Assembly (NCBI GenBank): GCA_964540815.1
Contig: CAZIOH010000020.1
Location: 14,423-78,422 of the forward strand
Reading direction: 5' to 3'
From: CAZIOH01 sp964540815
GTDB taxonomy: Bacteria > Myxococcota_A > Polyangia > Fen-1088
DNA: 64,000 nucleotides
This document shows positions 15,273 to 23,555 of this stretch, in pieces (the first letter of the stretch is position 1; each line of letters starts with the position of its first letter). The position numbers and the translations under genes are program-made. Below the pieces are notes generated by a model. The model searched no databases. It had not been told where the DNA came from and was given only the letters and a program-made list of their open reading frames with translations.

Positions 15273-18269
15273 ATGAGGACACGAACGCTGCTCAACTGGT
15301 TCACGTATGGCGTCGCGCTCTCGGCGGCGGCAAGCTCGCTCCAGGCCCACGCCGGGGCTCCCGGCGCCACGGCGGTCCGGATCGCCACGGGTCAGTCGAT
15401 CACCCCGACCGCACCGCGCGGGGCGGTGCAACAGTTCCTCAACCCGGGGCTGCCGGCCTATCCGAGCTTCGTGGCCGGAGAAGCCGTGCGCGCGCGCCTC
15501 AGCCCCGACGGCACGACCCTGGCGATCCTCTGCGCGGGCCAGAACTCCCTCTACCAGCCCGACGGCACCGTCGACACGGTCAACTCGACCCAGTTCATCT
15601 TCCTTTACGACGTGGGTGGAGCCCATCGGGACACGCCGCTCCTGATCCAGGTCCTCCAGCAGACCAACGCCCACGTGGGCCTGATCTTCGCCCCCGACGG
15701 CGGCACCCTCTATGCGACGGGGGGCCGCGACGATTCCGTCTATGTCTATTCCAAGACCGGCGGGTCGACCGGCGGGTCCTGGTCGCTCGCGCGGACGCTG
15801 GCGCTCGGCCACGCCGGCAAGGGCGTCGGCCTCGGGGTCAGCCCCAACGCCAGCGGTCTCGGGATCTCCGCTGACGGCCGGACGCTGGTGGTCGCCAACA
15901 ACTACAACGACTCGATCAGCGTGATGGACACGGCCAGCGGCGCGGTCCTCACCGAGCACGATCTGCGGCCCTACTCCCCGGCCAACGAGGCGGTGGACGG
16001 CGGCGTCGGCGGCACCTTCCCCTTCGGGGTGGTGGTGAAGGGCAACCACACCGTCTACGTGTCGTCGGATCGCAACCGCGAGATCGTGGTGGTCGACATC
16101 AGCTCCCCGACCGCGACCCGCCTGGTCAAGCGCATCCCGCTCGACGGCAACCCGCTCGGGATGACCCTCGACGCCTCCGGCTCGAGGCTGTTCGTGGCCG
16201 AGGACAACGCCGACGAGGTCGCGGTCATCGACACCGACTGCAATTCGGTGGTCGCCCAGATCGATGCGCGCGCTCCGCCCGGCCTGCTCTCGGGGACCGG
16301 GGATGACGACGACGACGGCCACGCCGATCGCGACCGCGACCGGGGCCACCGCCACGGGCGCTACACCGGCGCCGCCACCTTCGCGGTCACGCTCGCGCCG
16401 GATGGCCGTACCCTCTATGCGGTGAACGCCGGTGCCAACTCGGTGGCCGTGATCCCGCTGCGCGGCGAGCATGCCTACCAGGTCAAGGGGTTGATCCCCA
16501 CCGCCTACGAGCCGCACGACATCACCTTCAGCGCCGACGGCAGGTCCATGTACATCATCAATGGCAAGAGCGTCACCGGGGTCAACCCGGGGCACCTGGC
16601 CAGCAACACGGCCGCCATCACCTCGTTCACCTACCCGGGAGGCAACGCCGCCGCGGCCGCCGCGGCCAGGGCCACGAACCAGTACCAGTTCCAGCTCGAG
16701 CGGGCGTCCCTGGTCAGCGCCCCGGTGCCCGAGCCCTGGGAGCTCGAGCACCTCACCGAGGCGGTGGCCGAGAACAACTTTTACCGCCGTGGCGACGCCA
16801 GCGAGGACGATCGCCGGGTGATGAAGTTCCTGCACGAGCACATCCACCACGTCATCTACGTCGTCAAGGAGAACCGAACCTTCGACCAGATCCTGGGCGA
16901 TCTCGGCAACGGCTCGAACGGCGACAGCCGGCTGACCCAGTTCGGCGAGAGCCTCACCCCCAACTTCCACCGTCTGGCCCGCCAGTTCGTCACCCTCGAC
17001 AACTTCATGGATCCGGGTGACGGAAGCATGGACGGCTGGTCCTGGAGCCTTCAGGGCCGGGTCACCAACACCGAGACCATCACCCAGCAGATCAATTACG
17101 CCGCCGTCAACCGCGGGCTCTCCTACGAGTCCGAGGGCTCGAACCGCAACGTGCCGGTCAATCTCGGCACGGTCGCCGAGCGGGACCTCGCATCGGGCCC
17201 GCCCGGGACCACCAGCTACTCGGCCGGCTCCGCCGGCCTGCCCGGCGGGACCACCAATCTGCTCACCGGCACGGGCAACCACGCCTCCACCGACGCCCCG
17301 TTCGGGGTGCAGGATGGGTACATCTTCGCCGCGGTGCTGAAGGCCGGGGGGACCGTGCGCAACTACGGATTCCTGGTCAACAACATCGGGAGCATCGGGA
17401 CCATCGCGGCCCCGGTCAGCGATCCGCATGGCGCGGGGATCGTGCAGGTCGCCCCGCTGGCCCCGTCGCTCGCGCCGGCGACCGACGTCTACTTCCGGGG
17501 TTACGACCAGAACTATCCGGATCTCTGGCGCTACGCCGAGTGGAAGCGCGAGTTCGACCAGTTCGTGGCCGACGGCAACCTGCCCAACCTCTCGCTGGTT
17601 CGGTTCAGCCACGATCACATGGGCAGCTTCGGCACGGCGCTCGGCGGCGTGAACACCCCGGAGACGCAGCAGGCCGACGACGATCTGGCGGTCGGTCGTC
17701 TGGCGGAGGCCGTTGCGCAGAGCCCGTACGCTGGGGACACGCTGATCATCGTCACCGAGGACGACTGCCAGGACGGGCCCGACCACGTGGACTCGCACCG
17801 CGCGACCGCGTACTTCGTGGGCGCCTACGTGAAGCGAGGCGCTGTGGTCAGCACCCGGTACAGCCAGGTCAACGCCTTGCGCACCATCGAGGACATCCTC
17901 GGTACCCAGCACATCAACCTGAACACCGCCCTCCAGCGGCCCATGTCCGACGTCTTCGACATCCGCTCACCGGTGGCGTGGAGCTACGCGAGCCTCGCCT
18001 CGACGGTGCTGACCACCACCACGCTCGCCCAGGCTCCGGGTGGCCTCGGCGCCAAGCTCGCGCGCGGTCCCAAGGTCAAGCCGAAGCACGACGCCAGCTA
18101 CTGGGCCCGCCACACGGCGGGCTTCGACTTCTCGGACGCCGACCGCGTGCCGCCCGCCGTCTTCAACCAGGTCGTGTGGAAGGGGCTGATGGGCACCAAG
18201 CGCTACCCGTCGCCACACCTCGACCGGCGGTTGGCCACGAACACCGTCGGTCGCCCGACGGACGACTGA
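15273..18269 (+). CDS. Secreted YncE-type beta-propeller fused to a phosphoesterase/alkaline phosphatase-like domain
   Basis: 998 residues. ATG at 15273 follows AAAGGAGATGGG and opens a signal peptide (MRTRTLLNWFTYGVALSAAASSLQAHA). Residues about 50-500 form a YncE-like propeller (RARLSPDGTTLAIL, ISADGRTLVVANNYNDSISVMD, VTLAPDGRTLYAVNAGANSVAVI). Residues about 525-960 are a phosphoesterase (PF04185/AcpA-like) domain: VIYVVKENRTFDQILGDLG, LDNFMDPGDGSMDGWSWS, RFSHDHMG and TLIIVTEDDCQDGPDHVDSHR carry the expected Asp/His metal ligands. Such fusions are annotated as bifunctional YncE/alkaline phosphatase family proteins. The substrate is unknown; it is probably exported phosphomonoesterase or phospholipase C-like activity. 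Confidence 0.87.
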   Translation: MRTRTLLNWFTYGVALSAAASSLQAHAGAPGATAVRIATGQSITPTAPRGAVQQFLNPGLPAYPSFVAGEAVRARLSPDGTTLAILCAGQNSLYQPDGTVDTVNSTQFIFLYDVGGAHRDTPLLIQVLQQTNAHVGLIFAPDGGTLYATGGRDDSVYVYSKTGGSTGGSWSLARTLALGHAGKGVGLGVSPNASGLGISADGRTLVVANNYNDSISVMDTASGAVLTEHDLRPYSPANEAVDGGVGGTFPFGVVVKGNHTVYVSSDRNREIVVVDISSPTATRLVKRIPLDGNPLGMTLDASGSRLFVAEDNADEVAVIDTDCNSVVAQIDARAPPGLLSGTGDDDDDGHADRDRDRGHRHGRYTGAATFAVTLAPDGRTLYAVNAGANSVAVIPLRGEHAYQVKGLIPTAYEPHDITFSADGRSMYIINGKSVTGVNPGHLASNTAAITSFTYPGGNAAAAAAARATNQYQFQLERASLVSAPVPEPWELEHLTEAVAENNFYRRGDASEDDRRVMKFLHEHIHHVIYVVKENRTFDQILGDLGNGSNGDSRLTQFGESLTPNFHRLARQFVTLDNFMDPGDGSMDGWSWSLQGRVTNTETITQQINYAAVNRGLSYESEGSNRNVPVNLGTVAERDLASGPPGTTSYSAGSAGLPGGTTNLLTGTGNHASTDAPFGVQDGYIFAAVLKAGGTVRNYGFLVNNIGSIGTIAAPVSDPHGAGIVQVAPLAPSLAPATDVYFRGYDQNYPDLWRYAEWKREFDQFVADGNLPNLSLVRFSHDHMGSFGTALGGVNTPETQQADDDLAVGRLAEAVAQSPYAGDTLIIVTEDDCQDGPDHVDSHRATAYFVGAYVKRGAVVSTRYSQVNALRTIEDILGTQHINLNTALQRPMSDVFDIRSPVAWSYASLASTVLTTTTLAQAPGGLGAKLARGPKVKPKHDASYWARHTAGFDFSDADRVPPAVFNQVVWKGLMGTKRYPSPHLDRRLATNTVGRPTDD

Positions 18270-18286
18270 TCTCTCCCTTCCTGTCT

Positions 18287-18311
18287 CCTCCCCCCGCGAA
18301 GCGGGGGGAGG
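18287..18311. terminator. GC-rich hairpin between convergent genes
   Basis: CCTCCCCCCGC-gaa-GCGGGGGGAGG: a perfect 11-bp stem with a 3-nt loop, 18 bp past the phosphoesterase stop and 38 bp before the stop of the convergent porin gene. No T-run follows, so it may serve as a bidirectional terminator aided by Rho. Confidence 0.6.
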
Positions 18312-18348
18312 GCCAGGGAGATGGGCTCCACCTTCACCTCGGAGGTGA

Positions 18349-19644
18349 CTAGAAGAAGATCGCCTGCGCGCCGAGCTGAACGGAGTTGGTGCTCGAGTAT
18401 GAGCCGTTCGTCGGGGCGAAAGGTCCGAGCTTCGTGTAGCTGTATGTGGCGACCAACCGGAGCGCGGGGCCCTTGATGAGGTACGAGAGCCCAGCGTCGA
18501 GGTTCCAGGGGTTCGTGTCCGAGTTGCCTTTGATGCTCTCGTACTGGTACCTGACCATGGGCTGGATGTTGCCAATCCCGATGGTCGGGGTCGCATAAGC
18601 CAACAGCCCGTAGAAAGCGTCGCTCGCAGCTTTCACGCCATCGAGGACGTTGAAGTGATAGTAGGCCCCTTCCGCCGTGAACCAGCCGCCGCCGGGAATC
18701 TTCTTCTCGAACAGCACGTCGCCGTTGATGTCGGCCCAGTCCTTGTCGGCCGTGGCCGAGCTCGAGCCATGCGCCTGGTACTGTCCGCCGACCCCGATCG
18801 AGAGCATGTCCTTGTCGCCAAAGAAGCTCGCGTTGCCCCAGAACCCGGGCTCAGGGTCGAGCAGCGCCAACCGCAGGCGAGCGGTGTAAAGCGGGCTCTC
18901 CCCGACGTTTGCGTCGTCGAAGGCGCCAACCAGGTACGTGAGCATGCCACCCTGGATGTCACCCCACACGACGGCGCCGTTGCTGCGTCCAGATGGTCCC
19001 TCCTTTGGGCCGCTTCCCGCCAATCCTGGATACCTCCAGGGGATCATGAAGAACGGGCCAGAGGCGTTCGCCCGATCCACCGGCACCAGCAGGTGGCCAG
19101 CCCAGAAGTGGAACTCGTCGGCGAAATCGAATGAGACGATGGCGTCCTCGATGGTGACCGCGCTCGCGCCGGCGCTGCTGAAGTCGACCATGTTGGCGTT
19201 CAGGTTCAGGGTCACGCCGACCTTCTTGTGGATCTTGCCGCCCGCGTGGAGCTCGACGTACTCGCTGTCCATGTGCCAGTCGTCGACCTTCGACTTGTCG
19301 GTGGCCCCCTGGAAGATACCTCCCACGCGCAACCAGGCACCCACGTCGATCGGCGGGAGCACGTCGGGACGGCTGGCGGGCATCGCCTCGGCCGAGGTGG
19401 GCGGCTTGGCCTCGGTCGCGACCGCGGCCGGGGGAGTCACCACCGGCGGAGGAGGCGTCACGAGGACAGGAGGTGGCGCGGGAGGCGCCGCCATGGGAGG
19501 AGCGGGAGCCGCGGGAGGTTCAGCGGGGGGCGTCTGCGCTGCCGCTCGCGGGGTCCTGAGCGCACCGATTGAAACCGCCATCCCCAACGTCGCTATGCAC
19601 GTCCTGGCAATGCCTGGTACCCTGCTACTCCTCTTTTCGAGCAT
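18349..19644 (-). CDS. Outer-membrane porin (phosphate-selective porin O/P-like barrel) with Pro-rich linker
   Basis: 431 residues. ATG at 19644 begins a signal peptide (MLEKRSSRVPGIARTCIATLGMAVSIGALRTPRAAA) followed by a Pro/Ala-rich linker (about 38-90). The remainder reads as alternating amphipathic beta-strands (YVELHAGGKIHKKVGVTLNLNAN, EDAIVSFDFADEFHFWAGHLLVPVDR) and ends in the C-terminal Phe (AQAIFF) that the Bam machinery recognises. The DEFHFWAGHLLVPVDRANASGPFF segment is typical of OprO/OprP-like porins. The solute is unknown. It is divergent from a second porin gene. Confidence 0.75.
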   Translation of the reverse strand: MLEKRSSRVPGIARTCIATLGMAVSIGALRTPRAAAQTPPAEPPAAPAPPMAAPPAPPPVLVTPPPPVVTPPAAVATEAKPPTSAEAMPASRPDVLPPIDVGAWLRVGGIFQGATDKSKVDDWHMDSEYVELHAGGKIHKKVGVTLNLNANMVDFSSAGASAVTIEDAIVSFDFADEFHFWAGHLLVPVDRANASGPFFMIPWRYPGLAGSGPKEGPSGRSNGAVVWGDIQGGMLTYLVGAFDDANVGESPLYTARLRLALLDPEPGFWGNASFFGDKDMLSIGVGGQYQAHGSSSATADKDWADINGDVLFEKKIPGGGWFTAEGAYYHFNVLDGVKAASDAFYGLLAYATPTIGIGNIQPMVRYQYESIKGNSDTNPWNLDAGLSYLIKGPALRLVATYSYTKLGPFAPTNGSYSSTNSVQLGAQAIFF

Positions 19645-19871
19645 ACCTATCCTGTTCTCGTGATCGCACGTCAATTCGATAAGCTGGCGGCCGCACGGAC
19701 AACAACGCGATCGGCGCGCATCGGGGCCCCGGTGGCTTCGCTTCGACGCGATCACAGTCGCCGAAGGATTTGCCGCCGTGCTGTGGTTGGCGGCGACGAT
19801 AGCGAGCCTGAGTTAACGCATGATTTCGGATTCGTTCGTTCGTCGTTAATTCGGTAGGCGAGTGGCGTCAG
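19645..19871. promoter_or_regulatory. Divergent porin promoter region
   Basis: 227 bp between two porin genes. Its right half is noticeably A+T-richer than its surroundings. TTAACG (19813-19818) and CGTTAA (19844-19849) form an inverted pair around a TTCG-repeat tract. This is a reasonable operator or promoter candidate for the plus-strand porin; no regulator is identified. Confidence 0.4.
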
Positions 19872-21191
19872 GTGTGCGATTCACCAAATGCGCGTCGGGC
19901 GGATCGGGCTGGTCGGGCCGTTCGAGCCTCGATCGCGGTCTCCCTCGTGTCCCTGTCCGCGCTGGCATCGACCCTCGACGCCTGGGCCGGCGTCGCCGAG
20001 CGGGGAGCCGACCTCTCCGCGGTGTATGACGGCGAGGGCCTGGCGAACGCACGGGGAGGGGAGAGCCGGGGAGGCGTCTACCTCGGGGCTCTGCACGTCC
20101 TGCTCGCGGTGGATGGCGATCGCTTGCTCGGCTGGCCAGGCTCCACGCTGTTTCTCAATGGCCTCGTGATCCACGGCGGTCACCCGAGTGGCGTGGTGGG
20201 GGACGCGCAGGGGGTCAGCAACCTCGAAGCACCTGCCGGCTGGCAGATCTACGAGGCCTGGCTCCAGCAAAACCTGTCCGGCAATCGGCTGTCGCTGCTG
20301 ATCGGTCGCTACGATCTCAACACCGAGTTCTATCGTCTGCAATCCGCGAGCCTGTTTCTGAACAGCTCGCTCGGTGTCGGCCCCGAATTCGCCCAGAGCG
20401 GTCAGGCTGGACCTTCCATCTTTCCAGATCCGGCCGTCGGAGCGCGCCTGGCCGTCAAGCCCACCCCGAATAGCGTGGTTCGCGCCGCCATCCTCGACGG
20501 CGTCCCGATCGATCGCCCGGGGCGCCCCGGAGGCCCGGCCGAGACGCGCGGCGCATTCCGGCGCGGAGATGGGTTGCTCCTGGTCGGGGAGGTGGCGCTG
20601 CTCACCCGTCCGATCTCGGGTGCTGCCCTCCCCTCCGGCGGGACGAGGTTCAGGATCGGCCGCGGTCCCGCCTATCGCCCTTACGAGGGAAAGATCGCGG
20701 TTGGAGGCTGGCTCTACACGGCGGCCTTCGATGATCTGAGCGCGCAGGATCTCGAGGGCAACCCCGTTCGGCATCGAGGCAGCGCCGGTGCCTACGTCGT
20801 CGGAGACGGGCTCTTGTACCGCAGCACCGTCCATCCCGGGCGCGAGCTCAGGATCTTTGCGGAAGCGGGACTGGGGGACGCCCGGGTGAATCGTTTCGGC
20901 GCCTACGTCGGCGGCGGCGTGACGTTCGCAGGACTCTGGCCGGCGCTGGAGAACGATGAGCTGGGCTTGGCCGTCGCCCAGGCCCGAAACGGTTCACATT
21001 TCCTCGAGCTCGAGGGGAGGCAGGACATCGCGGCGAACCGCGCGGAGACCACCGTCGAGCTCACCGACCTGTTTCAGGTCGGCACGCACCTGGCCATTCA
21101 GCCGGACCTGCAGGTCGTGGTGCATCCGGGGACGGATCCGACCCGACAGGACGCGATCGTCCTCGGCCTGCGCTTCGAGGCCTCCTATTGA
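19872..21191 (+). CDS. OprB-family carbohydrate-selective porin
   Basis: 439 residues from a GTG at 19872, opening with a signal peptide after a basic stretch (cleavage near LDAWA/GVA). Family features include LNGLVIHGGHPS..VGDAQGVSNLEAP, LYEAW-like strands, LLIGRYDLNTEFYRLQSASLFLNSSLGVGPEF, and the C-terminal QDAIVLGLRFEASY. OprB-type porins carry sugars across the outer membrane; the specific sugar is unknown. The stop overlaps the convergent ccoG stop by 7 bp, leaving no room for a terminator. The start is uncertain by up to about 15 codons. Confidence 0.82.
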   Translation: MCDSPNARRADRAGRAVRASIAVSLVSLSALASTLDAWAGVAERGADLSAVYDGEGLANARGGESRGGVYLGALHVLLAVDGDRLLGWPGSTLFLNGLVIHGGHPSGVVGDAQGVSNLEAPAGWQIYEAWLQQNLSGNRLSLLIGRYDLNTEFYRLQSASLFLNSSLGVGPEFAQSGQAGPSIFPDPAVGARLAVKPTPNSVVRAAILDGVPIDRPGRPGGPAETRGAFRRGDGLLLVGEVALLTRPISGAALPSGGTRFRIGRGPAYRPYEGKIAVGGWLYTAAFDDLSAQDLEGNPVRHRGSAGAYVVGDGLLYRSTVHPGRELRIFAEAGLGDARVNRFGAYVGGGVTFAGLWPALENDELGLAVAQARNGSHFLELEGRQDIAANRAETTVELTDLFQVGTHLAIQPDLQVVVHPGTDPTRQDAIVLGLRFEASY

Positions 21192-22669
21192 TTCTGATTC
21201 GATGGCAGCTGTGCGGTGGGGGGCGCCACGAAGCGGATATCCTGGTGCCGGGTCACGCCGCTCGCGTCGTCGGAGACATCGAGCCCGAAGGTGAGCCCGG
21301 GCCGGGCCAGGCGTTGCTCGAGCGTGATGACGAGCGGGACCCGCGTGTCGCCGAGCGGTGGGAGCTCGACCGCGGTCTGCCCCAGGCGGACGTCGGCTGG
21401 CACGCCGGCCGGGTTGACGGGGGCCAGGTGAAAACGAGCCGCGACGCCGCGCTTGTTGGTGAGGTGCACCTCCACCTGGTTGCGGATGCGGGCACCGTCG
21501 ATGACCCAGGGGACGCCCGGCTGACGGACCACGATGGCCTGGAATGGGCTTCGGGACCCGATGGCCAGCCCGGCGGCGGTCACGGCGATGAAGGCCGCCG
21601 CCGCGTAGACGTAGAGGCGCGGGCGCAGGACGCGGGTGGGATGACCGGCGAGCTGGTTGAGCGAAGCGTAGCGGATGAGCCCGGTCGGCCGCTTGACCTT
21701 GGTCATGACCTCGTCGCAGACGTCGATGCACTGGGCGCAGGCCAGGCACTCCATCTGCAATCCCTTGCGGATGTCGATGCCGGTCGGGCAGGCCACCACG
21801 CAGAGCTTGCAGTCGATGCAGTCGCCCTTCGGACTGGCGGCGCCGGACGGCTGCTTCACCTCCGTGGCCAACGTGGCCACCTTGGCCACGTTGGCCTCCT
21901 TGTGGAGCTTGCCGCGCGGCTCGCCGCGCTTGACGTCGTAGCCGATGACGATGGAGTCGCGATCGTGCAGGACGGACTGCATGCGCCCGTAGGGACACAG
22001 CACCACGCAAAATTGCTCGCGAAACCACCCGAAGTTGAAGTAGAGCGCGCCGGTCACCATCACCGCCCAGGTGAAGGTGGTGGGATGCTTGGCTGGCCCC
22101 TCCCGGACCATCGCGATGAGATCCGACGCCGAGACGAACAGGCTGAGCGCGGCGTGAGAGATGAGCAGGGACACCGCCAGGTAGAGCGCGTGCTTGGCGC
22201 AGAGGCGCAAGACGCGCACCGCGGTCCAGGGCGAGCCGGGCAGCTTGACCCGCCTCGACCGCGGGCCGTCGATCAGGCGTTCGATCGGCCGATACACGGC
22301 CTCGAGGAACACGGTCTGGGGGCACCCCCAGCCGCACCAGGCGCGGCCGCGCCAGGCGGTGAGGAAGAGCAGGCTGAAGGCCACCGCGGTGGCCAGGAAG
22401 GCAACGATCCAGAAGTCCTGGGCGTTGAAGCTGGCGCCGAACAGAAAGAAGCGGCGTCGCGCGACGTCGAGGTGAATCGCCGGGTGACCGCCGATGTGGA
22501 CCACCGGCGCCGCCAGGTAGAGCGCGATCAGGCCGGCGAACACCACCCGCCGCGCCCGGATGAAGCGCCCCCGGACGTCGACCGTGTGGATCGCCACGCG
22601 ACGCCCGTCGGGGCGCAGCGACGACACCTCGAGCTCGGTCGCGGCGGGGGGCACGGGCGCGGTTTGCAC
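21185..22669 (-). CDS. ccoG: CcoG, cbb3 oxidase assembly ferredoxin-like membrane protein
   Basis: 494 residues from a GTG at 22669 that shares a base with the ccoP stop (TAGTG). Membrane segments with CGWGCPQTVF and CVVLCPYGRM precede two ferredoxin clusters, CIDCKLCVVACPTG and CLACAQCIDVC. The C-terminal third is the Ig-like FixG_C domain (VEVHLTNKRG..VPLVITLEQ). CcoG/FixG is a cupric reductase-type factor for copper delivery to cbb3 oxidase in the inner membrane. It is the last gene of the cco operon; ccoH (fixH), usually adjacent, is absent here. Confidence 0.92.
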   Translation of the reverse strand: MQTAPVPPAATELEVSSLRPDGRRVAIHTVDVRGRFIRARRVVFAGLIALYLAAPVVHIGGHPAIHLDVARRRFFLFGASFNAQDFWIVAFLATAVAFSLLFLTAWRGRAWCGWGCPQTVFLEAVYRPIERLIDGPRSRRVKLPGSPWTAVRVLRLCAKHALYLAVSLLISHAALSLFVSASDLIAMVREGPAKHPTTFTWAVMVTGALYFNFGWFREQFCVVLCPYGRMQSVLHDRDSIVIGYDVKRGEPRGKLHKEANVAKVATLATEVKQPSGAASPKGDCIDCKLCVVACPTGIDIRKGLQMECLACAQCIDVCDEVMTKVKRPTGLIRYASLNQLAGHPTRVLRPRLYVYAAAAFIAVTAAGLAIGSRSPFQAIVVRQPGVPWVIDGARIRNQVEVHLTNKRGVAARFHLAPVNPAGVPADVRLGQTAVELPPLGDTRVPLVITLEQRLARPGLTFGLDVSDDASGVTRHQDIRFVAPPTAQLPSNQNQ

Positions 22670-23256
22670 TACTCCACCGCCGTGCCCTGCGGCGGCCGGC
22701 CGGGCAGGTTCTGGCCCTTGAGCGAGATGACGAAGGCCGCCACCGAGCGCACCCGCCCCGCCCCCAGCACCGGCCCCCACGGGCGCATCCCCTTCTCGGG
22801 GTAACCACCCGTGACCGACTTGTGGATGTCGACCGGTGCGCCCCCGTGCAGCCAGAACTTGTCGGTGAGGTTGGGACCGACCACCCCCTGGGCCATGGCG
22901 CCGTGGCAGGGCGCGCAGGTGGACAGGAAGACCTGCTTGCCTTCTGCCACGGTCTTCGGATCGCGGCTCAGCACCAGCAGGCTCTCGTTCGAGACCGGAC
23001 CGCTCTCGGCGCGCTTCTTGGCAGCCTCGGCGATCTCGGCCCGGAAGGTGGCGAGGGGGCCGGGCTCGGAGCCCGTCACCTCGTAGACGAACCAGTAGCC
23101 GAAGGCAAAGACGATGGCGCCGAGCAGGATGGTGAGCCACCAGTTCGGCAGGTGGTTGTCCTCCTCCTCGATGTCGTCGTAGACGTGGATGACCTGATTG
23201 TCGGTCGAGATGATCGAGCGGGGCGGTGCGCTGGGGTCGTGTGCGGGCGCGGTCAT
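22669..23256 (-). CDS. ccoP: CcoP-like cytochrome c subunit with a single haem
   Basis: 195 residues. The N-terminus has the FixP_N pattern (VYDDIEEEDNHLPNWWLTILLGAIVFAFGYW), a membrane anchor at about 39-58, then one CAPCH haem site (C114, C117, H118) with a likely axial Met in KGMRPWG. Canonical CcoP is about 300 residues with two haems, so this is a short mono-haem form. ATG overlaps the ccoQ stop (ATGA), and the stop overlaps the ccoG start. It should relay electrons from a soluble or ACIII-linked cytochrome to CcoO. Confidence 0.9.
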   Translation of the reverse strand: MTAPAHDPSAPPRSIISTDNQVIHVYDDIEEEDNHLPNWWLTILLGAIVFAFGYWFVYEVTGSEPGPLATFRAEIAEAAKKRAESGPVSNESLLVLSRDPKTVAEGKQVFLSTCAPCHGAMAQGVVGPNLTDKFWLHGGAPVDIHKSVTGGYPEKGMRPWGPVLGAGRVRSVAAFVISLKGQNLPGRPPQGTAVE

Positions 23257-23552
23257 CGGCGGGCTCCCTGGTGATCTCCGTGGCGATCTCCGTGACGATC
23301 TCCGTGACGATCTCCGTGACGATCTTGGCGGCGGTCCCGATGGTGGTCGCGGGCGCGTGGCTCCGCGGGGGCGCGCACGCGCTCGTGTTCGTCATCGAGG
23401 GGCAGGCGCGACACCGCCTCCAGCTCCTTGCGCCGCGATCTCAGCGACACCCGGGCCACCGCCGCGACGAAGGTGAGCATGAAGAGCAGCATCGCCAGCA
23501 CCGGCAGCGCGGCGAAGTGCATCCCCGAGTAGAAGCGAGCGTACATCGACAT
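23253..23552 (-). CDS. ccoQ: CcoQ-like small subunit with repeat-expanded tail
   Basis: 99 residues. One membrane helix (about 12-33, MHFAALPVLAMLLFMLTFVAAVA) is followed by a short charged segment as in CcoQ/FixQ. Canonical CcoQ is about 50-70 residues; here the C-terminus is lengthened by a DRHG repeat (four copies) encoded by 12-bp tandem repeats. It starts 3 bases after the ccoNO stop and ends in a 4-base overlap with ccoP, so its place in the operon is firm. CcoQ stabilises the CcoP association. The repeated His/Asp/Arg tail is unlikely to be ancestral. Confidence 0.8.
   Translation of the reverse strand: MSMYARFYSGMHFAALPVLAMLLFMLTFVAAVARVSLRSRRKELEAVSRLPLDDEHERVRAPAEPRARDHHRDRRQDRHGDRHGDRHGDRHGDHQGARR
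23271..23323 (-). repeat. 12-bp tandem repeat in the 3' end of ccoQ
   Basis: The unit GATCTCCGTGAC (plus strand) occurs about four times, the first copies slightly diverged (GATCTCCGTGGC). Because 12 is a multiple of 3, copy-number change adds or removes DRHG units without shifting the ccoQ frame. Confidence 0.9.
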
Positions 23553-23555
23553 GGG

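Noticed and set aside
15270..17912. An 880-codon antisense frame over the YncE/phosphoesterase gene
   Set aside because: It is a mirror of a clear coding sequence, has no signal or domain, and is Val/Gly/Asp-rich as antisense GC-rich frames usually are.
23271..23323. Short regularly spaced repeats that might suggest CRISPR
   Set aside because: The repeat unit is 12 bp with no spacers, lies within ccoQ coding sequence and keeps its frame. It is a simple tandem repeat.
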